Under the pieces are notes generated by a model. That model did no database searches. It was not told where the DNA came from and was given only the letters and a program-made list of their open reading frames with translations. Below, piece by piece: positions 51,752 through 59,816 of a stretch of DNA of 64,000 nucleotides (the first letter of the stretch is position 1; each line of letters starts with the position of its first letter). The stretch lies in assembly GCF_003952665.1 (NCBI RefSeq), contig NZ_CP017946.1, forward strand, positions 2,914,001 through 2,978,000. The letters run 5' to 3'. The DNA comes from Bosea sp. Tri-49. Lineage in GTDB: Bacteria; Pseudomonadota; Alphaproteobacteria; Rhizobiales; Beijerinckiaceae. The translations under genes were made by a program, and so were the position numbers.

Positions 51752-53085
51752 GCCACATCCTGCATCGCATGCTGAGCAAGACCTACCCGACCGCGACCGG
51801 CGGCGAAGGCATGGTGCTGCGCGACCAGAACGGGCGCGAGCATATCGACGCTTCGGGTGGCGCCGCCGTCTCCTGCCTCGGCCACGCCCACCCCGACGTG
51901 CTGGCGGCGATGCATGCGCAGATCGACAAGCTCGCCTATGCCCATACCAGCTTCTTCACCACCGATGCGGCCGAGGAGCTCGCCGATCATCTGATCGCGC
52001 GGGCGCCGGCCGGCATGGGATCGGTCTATTTCTGCAGCTCGGGCTCGGAGGCGATCGAAGCCTGCCTGAAAATGGCCAGGCACTATTTCGTCGAGAAGGG
52101 CGAGCAGCGCCGCGTCAACTTCATCTCGCGCCGGCAGAGCTATCACGGCATCACGCTGGGCGCGCTCTCGGTCGGCGGGCGGATGAAGGATCGCGCGCCT
52201 TTCGAGCAGATGCTGATGCAGGGCCACCACATCTCGCCCTGCTACGAGTATCGCGACCGCCGCGCCGACGAGACCTCCGAGGAGTACGGGCGTCGTGTCG
52301 CCGACGAGCTCGAGGCCAAGATCCTTGAGCTGGGCCCTGAGACGGTCTGCGCCTTCGTCGCCGAGACGGTAGTCGGTGCGACGCTCGGCGCCGTGCCGGC
52401 CGTGCCTGGCTACTTCAAGCGCATCCGCGATATCTGCGACCGCCATGGCGTGCTGCTGATCCTCGACGAGGTGATGAGCGGCATGGGCCGGACCGGCACG
52501 CTGCACGCCTGCGAGCAGGAGGGCATCGCCCCCGATCTGATGGCGATCGCCAAAGGGCTCGGCGGCGGCTATGCGCCGATCGGCGCGATGCTGGCTTCGA
52601 AGCGGGTCGTCGAGGCGGTCAGGCAGGGCTCGGGCATCTTCCCGCACAGCCAGACCTATGTCGGCCACCCCCTCGCCTGCGCCACCGCACTCGCAGTGCA
52701 GAAGGTGATCGAGCGCGACGACCTGCTCGCCAATGTCCGCACGCAGGGCGCGCGGTTGGAGCAGCGCCTGCGCGAGCGTTTCGGCAACCACCATCATGTC
52801 GGTGATATCCGCGGGCGCGGCCATTTCTGGGGCGTCGAGATCGTTGCTGACTGCTCGACCAAGGCGCCTTTCGATCCGGCGCTGAAGCTCAACGCCAGGA
52901 TCAAGCAGGCGGCGCAGGAGCGCGGGCTCTTGATCTATCCGATGGGCGGCACCGCCGACGGCACCGCCGGCGACCATATCCTGCTCGCGCCACCCTTCAT
53001 CATCGACGCTGCCACCATCGACACGATCGTCGACCGTCTGGGCGACGCCATCGACGCAAGCCTGGCCTCGGCCCGACCGGCCTGA
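51748..53085 (+). CDS. Class III PLP-dependent aminotransferase (aspartate aminotransferase family annotation group)
   Basis: 445 residues. PLP Lys269 is in AIAKGLGGGYAPIGA and Asp240 in LLILDEVMSGMGRTG, and the cofactor-phosphate loop CSSGSEAIEACLKMA is near residue 97. Class III enzymes transfer omega- or beta-amino groups (GABA, beta-alanine, diamines) or, in some cases, alpha-amino groups of unusual substrates. The substrate is unknown. Overlaps the RpiR gene by 4 nt and is followed after 57 bp by a periplasmic amino-acid-binding protein. Confidence 0.92.
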   Translation: MSHILHRMLSKTYPTATGGEGMVLRDQNGREHIDASGGAAVSCLGHAHPDVLAAMHAQIDKLAYAHTSFFTTDAAEELADHLIARAPAGMGSVYFCSSGSEAIEACLKMARHYFVEKGEQRRVNFISRRQSYHGITLGALSVGGRMKDRAPFEQMLMQGHHISPCYEYRDRRADETSEEYGRRVADELEAKILELGPETVCAFVAETVVGATLGAVPAVPGYFKRIRDICDRHGVLLILDEVMSGMGRTGTLHACEQEGIAPDLMAIAKGLGGGYAPIGAMLASKRVVEAVRQGSGIFPHSQTYVGHPLACATALAVQKVIERDDLLANVRTQGARLEQRLRERFGNHHHVGDIRGRGHFWGVEIVADCSTKAPFDPALKLNARIKQAAQERGLLIYPMGGTADGTAGDHILLAPPFIIDAATIDTIVDRLGDAIDASLASARPA

Positions 53086-53142
53086 GGCTCTACCCGATCC
53101 GGGCCATCAAGAGCCCGTAGCGACCACCACAGGGGAACTGCT

Positions 53143-54165
53143 ATGAAACAACTGAAACATCTGCTCTTCGCCGGACTCGCCACGCTCGGCCTCTCCGGCG
53201 TAGCTGCCGCCCAGACCGGCACGCTCGACCGCATTAAGGCGCGCGGCGAACTGATCTGCGGCAACCATATCGCTCTGCCCGGCTTCGGCATCCAGGGCTC
53301 GGACGGGCGCTGGGACGGGCTCGACATCGATCTCTGCCGCGCCGTCGCCGCGGCGATCTTCAACGACCCGAACAAGGTCAGGTTCATTCCGACGACGCCA
53401 CAGATGCGCTTCGTCGTGGTGCAGTCGGGCGAGGTCGACATGCTCGCCCGCAACGCCACCTATACGATGTCGCGCGACACCACGGCCGGCATGTCCTGGC
53501 CGATCATCAACTATTTCGACGGCCAGGGCTTCATGGTGCGCAAGTCGCTTGGGGTCACCGAAGCGAAGGGGCTCGACGGCGCCTCGATCTGCGTGACGCA
53601 AGGCACGACGACCGAGCTCAACCTCGCCGACTTTTTCCGGGCCAACAAACTGAAATACGAGATCATCGGCTTCGCCACGAACGAAGAAGGCGTGAAGGCG
53701 CTGGAGGCCGGACGCTGCGACGCGTTCACCACCGACACCTCCGGCCTTGCCGCCGAGCGCCTGAAATTCTCCAAGCCCGACGATTTCGTCATCCTGCCGA
53801 CGCTCATCTCGCGCGAGCCGCTCGGCCCGGCAGTAAAGCGCGGCGACGAGAGCTGGGTCGCGCTGGTGAAATGGGTGCACTACGCCATGCTCAATGCCGA
53901 GGAGCTCGGCGTGAGCAAGGCCAATGTCGAGGAGCAGCTCAAATCGGGGAACCCCGAGATCAAACGGCTGCTGGGCACCGAGGGCAAGTTCGGCGAGGGC
54001 CTCGGCCTCACCAATGACTGGGCCCTTCGCGTCATCAAGCACGTCGGCAATTACGGCGAGAGCTTCGAGCGAAATGTCGGCGCAGGCTCCAAGCTGCAGT
54101 TGAAGCGCGGGCTGAACGATCTCGCCTCGAAGGGCGGGCTGCAATACCCGCATCCCATTCGCTGA
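53143..54165 (+). CDS. Amino-acid ABC transporter substrate-binding protein (AapJ-like), without permease genes nearby
   Basis: 340 residues. Signal peptide MKQLKHLLFAGLATLGLSG ending in AAAQ near residue 23. The mature part is a family 3 periplasmic-binding protein: LDRIKARGELICGNH, GLDIDLCRAVAAAIF, PTTPQMRFVVVQSGEVDML and TQGTTTELNLADFF. This AapJ/BztA type carries polar amino acids. No permease or ATPase gene accompanies it, so it must use one encoded elsewhere or act as a sensor. The ATG at 53143 follows AGGGGAACTG. The stop TGA overlaps the next ATG by one base. Confidence 0.92.
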   Translation: MKQLKHLLFAGLATLGLSGVAAAQTGTLDRIKARGELICGNHIALPGFGIQGSDGRWDGLDIDLCRAVAAAIFNDPNKVRFIPTTPQMRFVVVQSGEVDMLARNATYTMSRDTTAGMSWPIINYFDGQGFMVRKSLGVTEAKGLDGASICVTQGTTTELNLADFFRANKLKYEIIGFATNEEGVKALEAGRCDAFTTDTSGLAAERLKFSKPDDFVILPTLISREPLGPAVKRGDESWVALVKWVHYAMLNAEELGVSKANVEEQLKSGNPEIKRLLGTEGKFGEGLGLTNDWALRVIKHVGNYGESFERNVGAGSKLQLKRGLNDLASKGGLQYPHPIR

Positions 54166-54797
54166 TGCGGATCGCGCTGATCCACGCACTGCGCCATTCG
54201 CCGCCTCCGATCGAGGCGGCGTTCGCGCGGCTGTGGCCTGAAGCCACGCTGATGAACCTGCTCGACGACAGCCTCTCGGCTGATCTCTCCCGCGACGGGC
54301 GGATCACCGAGGCGATGACCGGGCGCTTCCTGAATCTGGCGAGCTATGCTCGGGCGACCGGTGCCGACGGCATCCTCTTCACCTGCTCCGCCTTCGGGCC
54401 CTGCATAGAGGCGGTGCAGCGTGCACTCTCACCACTGCCGGTGCTGAAGCCAAACGAGGCGATGATCGAGGAGGCGGAGGCGATGGGCGGCCAGATCGGC
54501 CTCCTCGCCAGCTTCGGGCCGACACTGCAGTCGATGCCGCCGGAGTTTCCCGGATCGCTGACGGTGGTGCCGAAGCTCGCCGAAGGCGCGCTCGCCGCAC
54601 TCGATCGCGGCGACGGGCCCGAGCACGACCGGCTGGCGGCTCTCGCAGCCAACGAGTTGGCGGATTGCGACGCGATCGCGCTGGCGCAGTTCAGCCTTGC
54701 TCGGGCCGCACCAGCGGTTGCGGCAGCAACGAACAAGCCGGTGCTGACGACCCCTGACAGCGCCGTGCGGAAGCTGAAGCGGCTGCTCAGCCGATAG
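54165..54797 (+). CDS. Aspartate/glutamate racemase superfamily protein lacking the second catalytic Cys
   Basis: 210 residues. It begins MRIALIHALRHSPPPIEAAF. The first active-site region GILFTCSAFGPC is present (Cys74). Where the second catalytic Cys of the two-base racemases would lie, the sequence reads DAIALAQFSLARAA, with Gln175 in place of Cys. Two-base racemisation is therefore unlikely. A decarboxylase, isomerase or lyase activity is more likely (arylmalonate decarboxylase also uses one Cys, but the other one). Translationally coupled to the binding protein (TGATG). Confidence 0.85.
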   Translation: MRIALIHALRHSPPPIEAAFARLWPEATLMNLLDDSLSADLSRDGRITEAMTGRFLNLASYARATGADGILFTCSAFGPCIEAVQRALSPLPVLKPNEAMIEEAEAMGGQIGLLASFGPTLQSMPPEFPGSLTVVPKLAEGALAALDRGDGPEHDRLAALAANELADCDAIALAQFSLARAAPAVAAATNKPVLTTPDSAVRKLKRLLSR

Positions 54798-54942
54798 GCC
54801 CTGCCGGATACCGGCCCGTGATGCTAGACTGGCGATGCAGGCCCGGCGGATGGTTCAACAACCCATCCGGAACCAGCGCGGCGACAAGCCGGCCGTATGT
54901 TGCTTCCGACGGAAAGGCCGGGCCTTTTCGGGGAGAGGCGCG

Positions 54943-55236
54943 ATGACCACCTACATCATGCTGCTCAGCTGGACCGATCAGGGCGCGCGCAAGCTGAAGG
55001 ATTCGCCCGCCCGTCTCGACACCGCCAAGCAGGCGCTGAAGGATATGGGCGGCGATTTCAAAGCGTTCTTCATGACGATGGGCAAATACGACATGGTCGT
55101 CGTCTGCGAGGCGCCGGACGATGCCGTGCAGGCGCGCTTCTGCCTGCAACTGGCCATGCTCGGCAATGTCCGCACGGAAACGCTCAAGGCTTTTCCCGAG
55201 GCGGCCTATCGGGAGATCATCCGCTCCGTCAGCTAG
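54943..55236 (+). CDS. GYD domain-containing protein
   Basis: 97 residues. It starts MTTYIMLLSWTDQGARKLKDSPARLD and carries the family motif GKYDMVVVCEAPDD. Ferredoxin-like fold of unknown function. The ATG at 54943 follows GGGGAGAGG. 145 bp after the racemase-like gene on the same strand, with its own ribosome site, so it may be separately transcribed. A hairpin terminator follows at 55327. Confidence 0.88.
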   Translation: MTTYIMLLSWTDQGARKLKDSPARLDTAKQALKDMGGDFKAFFMTMGKYDMVVVCEAPDDAVQARFCLQLAMLGNVRTETLKAFPEAAYREIIRSVS

Positions 55237-55326
55237 AGCCGGTGATCAGCTTGCCGTGCAAGCCGATCGAAACGGGCTCCAGGGAATGCCTTGACCTGGT
55301 AGACTGATGGCCGGGCCGAATGCAAA

Positions 55327-55353
55327 GAAGCCCGGCCGAAACGGCCGGGCTTC
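55327..55353. terminator. Hairpin terminator between the GYD gene and infC
   Basis: A 12-bp perfect stem GAAGCCCGGCCG/CGGCCGGGCTTC with AAA tip. On the minus strand (infC side) it is followed by TTTGC, and on the plus strand by GTAAAAAAC. The tract on each side is short, so the direction is uncertain. Confidence 0.7.
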
Positions 55354-55401
55354 GTAAAAAACGATGCGAATGCGAGCCTTATTCGGGCGCGCGGCTCGGC
55401 A

Positions 55402-55944
55402 TCACTTCGGCGCGAGCACCATCACCATCTGACGGCCTTCGAGCTGCCAGTCGCTCTCGACCTTGGCGATCTCGACGAGATCGGCCTTGACGCGCTCCAG
55501 CACCTTCACGCCGAGGTCCTGGTGCGCCATCTCGCGGCCGCGGAAGCGCAGGGTGACCTTCACCTTGTCGCCTTCGTCGAAGAAGCCGTGCATCGCCTTC
55601 ATCTTCACGTCGTAATCGTGCTTGTCGATGCCGGGACGGAGCTTGATTTCCTTGATCTCGATGGTGCGCTGCTTCTTGCGCGCCTCGGCCGCCTTCTTCT
55701 GCTCGAGGAAGCGGAAGCGGCCATAGTCGAGAATCTTGCAGACGGGCGGCTCAGAATTGGGGGCGATCTCGACCAGGTCGAGACCGGCGTCCTCGGCAAT
55801 CTTGAGCGCCTCGAAGAACGAGACCACGCCACGGTTGGCGCCGGTATCGTCGATGAGCTGGACATCGCGGACGCCACGAATGTCGCGGTTGGCGCGGGGA
55901 CCGTCCTTGACGGGGGTTGGTGCGGCACGGAAGGGACGACGAAT
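55402..55944 (-). CDS. infC: Translation initiation factor IF-3, with an ATT start codon
   Basis: 180 residues. N-domain [20 protein letters not shown] and [20 protein letters not shown], linker [18 protein letters not shown]-domain [15 protein letters not shown] and [16 protein letters not shown]. No ATG, GTG or TTG gives the full N-domain. The next in-frame GTG (55827) would delete ~39 conserved residues. The ATT at 55942-55944 is preceded by AGGAGA eight bases upstream, with an in-frame TAG just before. IF-3 normally rejects AUU, which underlies the known infC autoregulation. rpmI does not follow here. Confidence 0.95.
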   Translation of the reverse strand: MRRPFRAAPTPVKDGPRANRDIRGVRDVQLIDDTGANRGVVSFFEALKIAEDAGLDLVEIAPNSEPPVCKILDYGRFRFLEQKKAAEARKKQRTIEIKEIKLRPGIDKHDYDVKMKAMHGFFDEGDKVKVTLRFRGREMAHQDLGVKVLERVKADLVEIAKVESDWQLEGRQMVMVLAPK

Positions 55945-56030
55945 GGCTGTATTCTCCTATGATTGGCGCGTGGCGCCGTTGGTGAGACACATTGCACAAC
56001 GCGAAGCGTTGTCAATGGATCAAGCAGGGT

Positions 56031-57254
56031 TCAGCGCCCCAGCAGGGCGCAATAGACGTCGAGTGTGTCGTTGACCATCGAAGCCAGCGAGAAATGGCGC
56101 TCGACATGCAGCCTGGCCCGCCGCGCAAGCGCATCGCGGGCAGACGGCCTGAGCGCCAACGCTTCGCGCAACGCTTCGGCCAGTGCCGCGGCATCGCCGG
56201 GCGGCACATGCCAGCCGCTGCGCTCTTGCGGCGAGACCTGCGGCGGAGCCAGCACCGTCTCCGGCACGGCACCGAGATTGGAGACGACGACCGGTGTGCC
56301 CATGGCCTGCGCCTCGACGGCGACACGGCCGAAAGCTTCCGGCTCGGTCGAGGGCACGGCGACGACGGCGGCCGCCAGGAAGGCCGCCGGCATGTCGCTG
56401 CAATGGCCGACGCGGCGGACGCGGCCTTCGAGCTTGGCTTTGGCGATAGCGTCGTCGAGCTCGCGAACATAACCGTCGCGACCCTGTGCATCGCCAGCGA
56501 GGATGAAGGCGGTGTCCTCGTCGCCGGCGTCGCGCAATTGGCGCGCCGCCTCGATCAGCACCTTCTGGCCTTTCCAGCCGGTGAGCCGGCCGGGCAGCAG
56601 CACGATGCGCTGATGCGGCTCGACGCCCCAGGCGCTGCGCAGCGCGCTGATCCGCTCCGGATTCACCGCCGCCGGCGCGAAGGCGGAAAAGTCCGTGCCG
56701 CGATGGACGACGCGAATGCGGTCACGGGCGAAGCCGTGCCGAGCCCGGATCAGATCGGCGGTGTAGGCGGAGTTGGCGATCACGCAGTCGCTGCGCGCCA
56801 TCACCGAATTATAGAGGTTCTTCACGGCCGAGCGGGCGTTGTAGGAGCCGTGATAGGTGGTGACGAAGGGCAGCTTCAGCGCCCGCGTCGCCGCAAGCGC
56901 GACCCAGGCCGGCGCCCGCGAGCGGGCATGGACGAGATCGACCCGCTCACGCTTGCAGAGCAGGGCGAAGGTGCGCACGTTCAAAAGCATCGAGACGGGG
57001 TTCTTGGCCGCTGCCGGGAACGGCAACCAGATGCCACCCTTGGCCTGCAACTCAGCGACGAGCCGCCCGCCTTCGGTCGCGACCAGCGCACGCGCGCCGA
57101 CCTCGGTCAGCCCCGCGGCGATGTCGACGGCGGTGCGCTCGGCGCCACCCGCCTCCAGATCCGGGATGATCTGCAGCACCGTGCGCCCGGCAAGCGGATG
57201 CGTCTCGGTCGAAGGAAGGGACAATTGTGCGCCGGAACGCAAGGAGGTGCTCAC
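56031..57254 (-). CDS. Glycosyltransferase family 4
   Basis: 407 residues from a GTG at 57252-57254 (MSTSLRSGAQLSLPS...). GT-B fold. N-terminal LQIIPDLEAGGAERTAVDIA (donor-side loop), TTYHGSYNARS, then the C-terminal nucleotide-sugar domain with LLPGRLTGWKGQKVLIEA and the E-x7-E motif in STEPEAFGRVAVEAQAMGTPVVVS (given as STEPEAFGRVAVEAQAMG). Transfers a sugar to a surface polysaccharide or lipid. The track ORF to 57563 runs into the divergent hydrolase and is not credible. Start is moderately certain, as the Shine-Dalgarno is weak. Confidence 0.88.
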   Translation of the reverse strand: MSTSLRSGAQLSLPSTETHPLAGRTVLQIIPDLEAGGAERTAVDIAAGLTEVGARALVATEGGRLVAELQAKGGIWLPFPAAAKNPVSMLLNVRTFALLCKRERVDLVHARSRAPAWVALAATRALKLPFVTTYHGSYNARSAVKNLYNSVMARSDCVIANSAYTADLIRARHGFARDRIRVVHRGTDFSAFAPAAVNPERISALRSAWGVEPHQRIVLLPGRLTGWKGQKVLIEAARQLRDAGDEDTAFILAGDAQGRDGYVRELDDAIAKAKLEGRVRRVGHCSDMPAAFLAAAVVAVPSTEPEAFGRVAVEAQAMGTPVVVSNLGAVPETVLAPPQVSPQERSGWHVPPGDAAALAEALREALALRPSARDALARRARLHVERHFSLASMVNDTLDVYCALLGR

Positions 57255-57378
57255 TACTCGAAAAGGCCTTCTGCTTGGCGACTCGCGGGTGCTATCGGGT
57301 TCAGATGATGACCAAATCGGGCGGTATTGCAGCAGGCCAGCGCCCGCTTTCACCCGGTTCACCACAGGAGAGCATAGG

Positions 57379-58164
57379 GTGACGAGGCCTGAGCCGCAAT
57401 TTCTGAGCGTCGGCGCCGGCGCGGAACGCCGCGAGATCGCGGTGCTGACGCAGGCCGGCAAGGGCCCGCCGGTGGTCTGGCTCGGCGGCCTGCGCTCGGA
57501 CATGCGCGCGACCAAGGCCGAGGCGCTCGCCGCCTGGGCTGAGCGCACAGGACGCGCCTTCATCCGCTTCGACTATGCCGGCCATGGCGAATCGAGCGGC
57601 GACTTCGCGCAATGGACGATGTCGCACTGGCTCGAGGATGCGCAGGCGGTTCTGACCGCCCATACTAAGGGTTCCGCCATCCTTGTCGGCTCGTCCATGG
57701 GCGGCTGGGTCGCGCTGCTGACGACGTTGCAATTGCGCAGAACCGCTCCGCAACTGCAACCGGCCGGTCTCGTGCTGATCGCGCCGGCCGTCGACTTCAC
57801 CGAAGAGCTGATGTGGGCGCAGATGCCGGAGGCGATCCGCCAAACCATCGCAAAGGACGGCGTCTGGCAGCGGCCGTCGGAATATTCGCCTGAGCCGATG
57901 CCGATCACGCGGGTGCTGATCGAAGATGGCAGGCGCCATCTCCTGTTCGGGCACCCGCTGGAAACCGGCTGCCCCGTCCACATCCTGCAGGGAATGAAGG
58001 ATCCCGATGTGCCCTATGGCCAGGCGTTGAAGCTGGTCGAACATCTGCCGCACGATCCGGTCGTGCTGACCCTGATCAAGGACGGCGACCACCGGCTGTC
58101 GACACCGGACGACATCGAGCGTCTGGTGACAGCCGTCGCGGGGATCGTACCCGCGACGGCCTGA
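57379..58164 (+). CDS. Alpha/beta hydrolase (carboxylesterase type)
   Basis: 261 residues from a GTG at 57379 with an AGGAGA ribosome site seven bases upstream; no ATG fits. Oxyanion region VVWLGGLRSDM, nucleophile Ser in VGSSMGGWVAL near residue 102, Asp in LQGMKDPDVPYG and His in KDGDHRLSTPDD. Cytosolic esterase or acyl hydrolase of the ABHD10/YbbA-like group, substrate unknown. Divergent from the GT4 gene (124-bp gap). A hydrolase of this type often lies near infC in Hyphomicrobiales. Confidence 0.9.
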   Translation: MTRPEPQFLSVGAGAERREIAVLTQAGKGPPVVWLGGLRSDMRATKAEALAAWAERTGRAFIRFDYAGHGESSGDFAQWTMSHWLEDAQAVLTAHTKGSAILVGSSMGGWVALLTTLQLRRTAPQLQPAGLVLIAPAVDFTEELMWAQMPEAIRQTIAKDGVWQRPSEYSPEPMPITRVLIEDGRRHLLFGHPLETGCPVHILQGMKDPDVPYGQALKLVEHLPHDPVVLTLIKDGDHRLSTPDDIERLVTAVAGIVPATA

Positions 58165-58170
58165 AACCGG

Positions 58171-58425
58171 TTAGTGCAGGCTGACCATCCTGAGATCGTG
58201 CTCCCAGGCGTTGGCCGTCGCGGCCTCGCGGGAATCGGTCACCAGGATCGGCGCGCCATCGGCGGCCAGCAGCGCGAAGAGCTGCAGGCCGGGCTCGATG
58301 TCAGGCGCTTGCGGGAAGATGCGCGCCAGCTCGTCCGACATGATCGGCTTGAGATAGGCGACCTGGCCGTTGCCGAGGGCGGCAAATTCAGCCGTGGTCA
58401 GGGGGGTCTCTCTGGTCTCAGTCAT
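58171..58425 (-). CDS. DUF1150 family protein
   Basis: 84 residues from the ATG at 58423-58425. It carries the pattern AEFAALGNGQVAYLKPIMSDE (in parts: FAALGNGQVAYLKPI), LFALLAADGAPILVTDSREAA and ANAWEHDL. It follows an Hsp20 gene on the same strand, a pairing common in rhizobia. Function unknown, perhaps linked to stress. An inverted repeat GCGGTTTG/CAAACCGC (58452-58459, 58489-58496) lies in the gap upstream. Confidence 0.9.
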   Translation of the reverse strand: MTETRETPLTTAEFAALGNGQVAYLKPIMSDELARIFPQAPDIEPGLQLFALLAADGAPILVTDSREAATANAWEHDLRMVSLH

Positions 58426-58541
58426 CGCGCCCTCCTTCAGAGCAGTGCGAGGCGGTTTGATTGTGCATCCATGATCATGAACGGAAGGCAAACCGCATGC
58501 CTCCTCGGACTGACGTCTATGAAGCGCCTTCTTAAAGGCCC

Positions 58542-58970
58542 CTAGTCGCGGCTCATGATATCGATACGCCGGACGAGCCGTTCCGGTTCCGGACGGGCCA
58601 GATCGATGGCGAGCAGCCCGTTCGAGAGGTCGGCGCCCAGAACCTGCATGCCGTCGGCGAGCAGGAAGGAGCGCTGGAACTGCCGCGCGGCGATGCCGCG
58701 ATGCAGGAAATGCCGCGTCTTGTCGTCGACCTGCCGGCCGCGGATGGTCAGCTGGTTTTCCTCCAGCGTGATCTCGAGCTGTTCGCGCGAGAAACCGGCC
58801 ACCGCGAGCGTGATCCTGAGCTTGTCGGGCTCGTCCTCCGTGCGCGGCATGCGTTCGATATTATAGGGCGGATAGCCATCGCCGGCGCCTTTGGCGACCC
58901 GGTCGAGAGCCCGCTCGATATCGTCGAACCCGAGCAGGAAGGGATGCGACAGGCTAGGCGGACGCGTCAT
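58542..58970 (-). CDS. Small heat-shock protein, Hsp20 family
   Basis: 142 residues. The alpha-crystallin domain runs from PPYNIERMPRTEDEPDKLRI to FLLADGMQVLGADLSNGLLAIDL (shortened: YNIERMPRTE; ADLSNGLLAIDLARP), the last being the conserved A-x-x-x-n-GxL motif. IbpA-type ATP-independent holdase. The start is ATG 58970, or GTG one codon earlier. I see no clear ROSE thermometer in the 137 bp upstream. Confidence 0.93.
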   Translation of the reverse strand: MTRPPSLSHPFLLGFDDIERALDRVAKGAGDGYPPYNIERMPRTEDEPDKLRITLAVAGFSREQLEITLEENQLTIRGRQVDDKTRHFLHRGIAARQFQRSFLLADGMQVLGADLSNGLLAIDLARPEPERLVRRIDIMSRD

Positions 58971-59107
58971 CACGAAGCCCTTTGAAAGGCGCCTCTGGAA
59001 CTACCGGAGCCCGCTTGCGCAGCGCCCCGTACGCGAAAGGCGAACCCAACCGCGTGAACCGGATATGGCGAGCGCCGCGCCCCGTCGCAAGTCCCGCCAG
59101 CCGCCCC

Positions 59108-59512
59108 TCAATCCAGCGCGGCGATCGCCTCGATCTCGATCAGGAGGCGCGGGTCGACCAGGGCCGTGACGCCGACCATGGTGCTCGCCGGATAGGGGCC
59201 GTCGCTGAGGTATTTCATGCGCACCTTGCGCACTGCGACCGCCTTGTCGGTGCTGAGGTCGACGACATAGGTCACCAGCTTGAACACCTTGGTGAAGTCT
59301 GTCCCGGCGGCAACCAGCGCCGCGGCGAGGTTGGCGTAGACCTGCTCGGCCTGGGCGGCGATATCGCCCTCCCCCACCACCTTCCCCATCGGATCATAAG
59401 CGACCTGGCCGGAGACATGAACCTGCCGCTCCGCCTTGACGATGGCGAGATGCGAATAGCCGGTCGGCGGCGACAGCGAGGCGGGATTGAGGAGATCGAT
59501 CTTGCTGGGCAT
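59108..59512 (-). CDS. RidA family (reactive intermediate/imine deaminase-like) protein
   Basis: 134 residues from the ATG at 59510-59512. It contains HVSGQVAYDPMGKVVGEGDIAAQ and YVVDLSTDK. The C-terminal STMVGVTALVDPRLLIEIEAIA (in parts: STMVGVTALVDP, LIEIEAIAAL) matches the RidA/YjgF end. The catalytic Arg of true RidA (in xRxxxxV...) appears replaced (STMVGVTALVDPRL retains Arg after DP). Classical RidA deaminates 2-aminoacrylate. This more distant member may have another role. Confidence 0.88.
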   Translation of the reverse strand: MPSKIDLLNPASLSPPTGYSHLAIVKAERQVHVSGQVAYDPMGKVVGEGDIAAQAEQVYANLAAALVAAGTDFTKVFKLVTYVVDLSTDKAVAVRKVRMKYLSDGPYPASTMVGVTALVDPRLLIEIEAIAALD

Positions 59513-59611
59513 GGAAGGCTCCGAAGCACGCGGCGCAGCGCCGCGCGGCAAGCTAGGCCGGCGCGGACCGCGCGCGCAATCTCAGAACCAACGGAATCGG
59601 ATAAGGAGAGA

Positions 59612-59688
59612 TGGTACAGCCACCCCGGCTTGAACGGGGGACCTCTAGATCCACAATCTAGCGCTCTAACCAACTGAGCTATGGCTGC
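59612..59688 (-). tRNA. tRNA-His (anticodon GTG)
   Basis: On the minus strand: 7-bp acceptor GCAGCCA/TGGCTGT, D arm GCTC/GAGC, anticodon stem CTAGA/TCTAG with loop TTGTGGA (anticodon at 59652-59654), variable AGGTC, T stem CCCCG/CGGGG with TTCAAGC, discriminator A and encoded CCA. The base before position 1 is T, not G, so no G-1 is encoded. This fits the unusual alphaproteobacterial tRNA-His. Position 1:72 is a G-T pair. Confidence 0.97.
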
Positions 59689-59816
59689 ACGGCTTGCGCC
59701 TGATGTCGCGGTGCCCGGAAGCTGTCCGGCGACGGCGCGGAACCTAGTGCCGCATTTCGCCGAATGCAACGGCGAAATGCAGGCCGGCGCGGGGAAAACC
59801 GCGCCGGCTTTGAAAA

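Noticed and set aside
48671..55401. The accessory block as a genomic island
   Set aside because: No integrase, direct repeats, tRNA boundary or obvious base-composition shift are visible. Interrupted synteny alone is not enough to call an island.
55402..55827. infC called from the GTG at 55827
   Set aside because: It would remove about 39 residues of the conserved IF-3 N-domain. The ATT at 55942-55944 with AGGAGA upstream gives the full protein.
55992..57308. 438-codon plus-strand frame opposite the GT4 gene
   Set aside because: The minus strand shows a full GT-B glycosyltransferase. The plus-strand product is Arg/Gly/Asp-rich noise.
58971..59107. ROSE-type RNA thermometer upstream of hsp20
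   Set aside because: I looked for the conserved U-rich anti-Shine-Dalgarno strand and did not find a convincing one.
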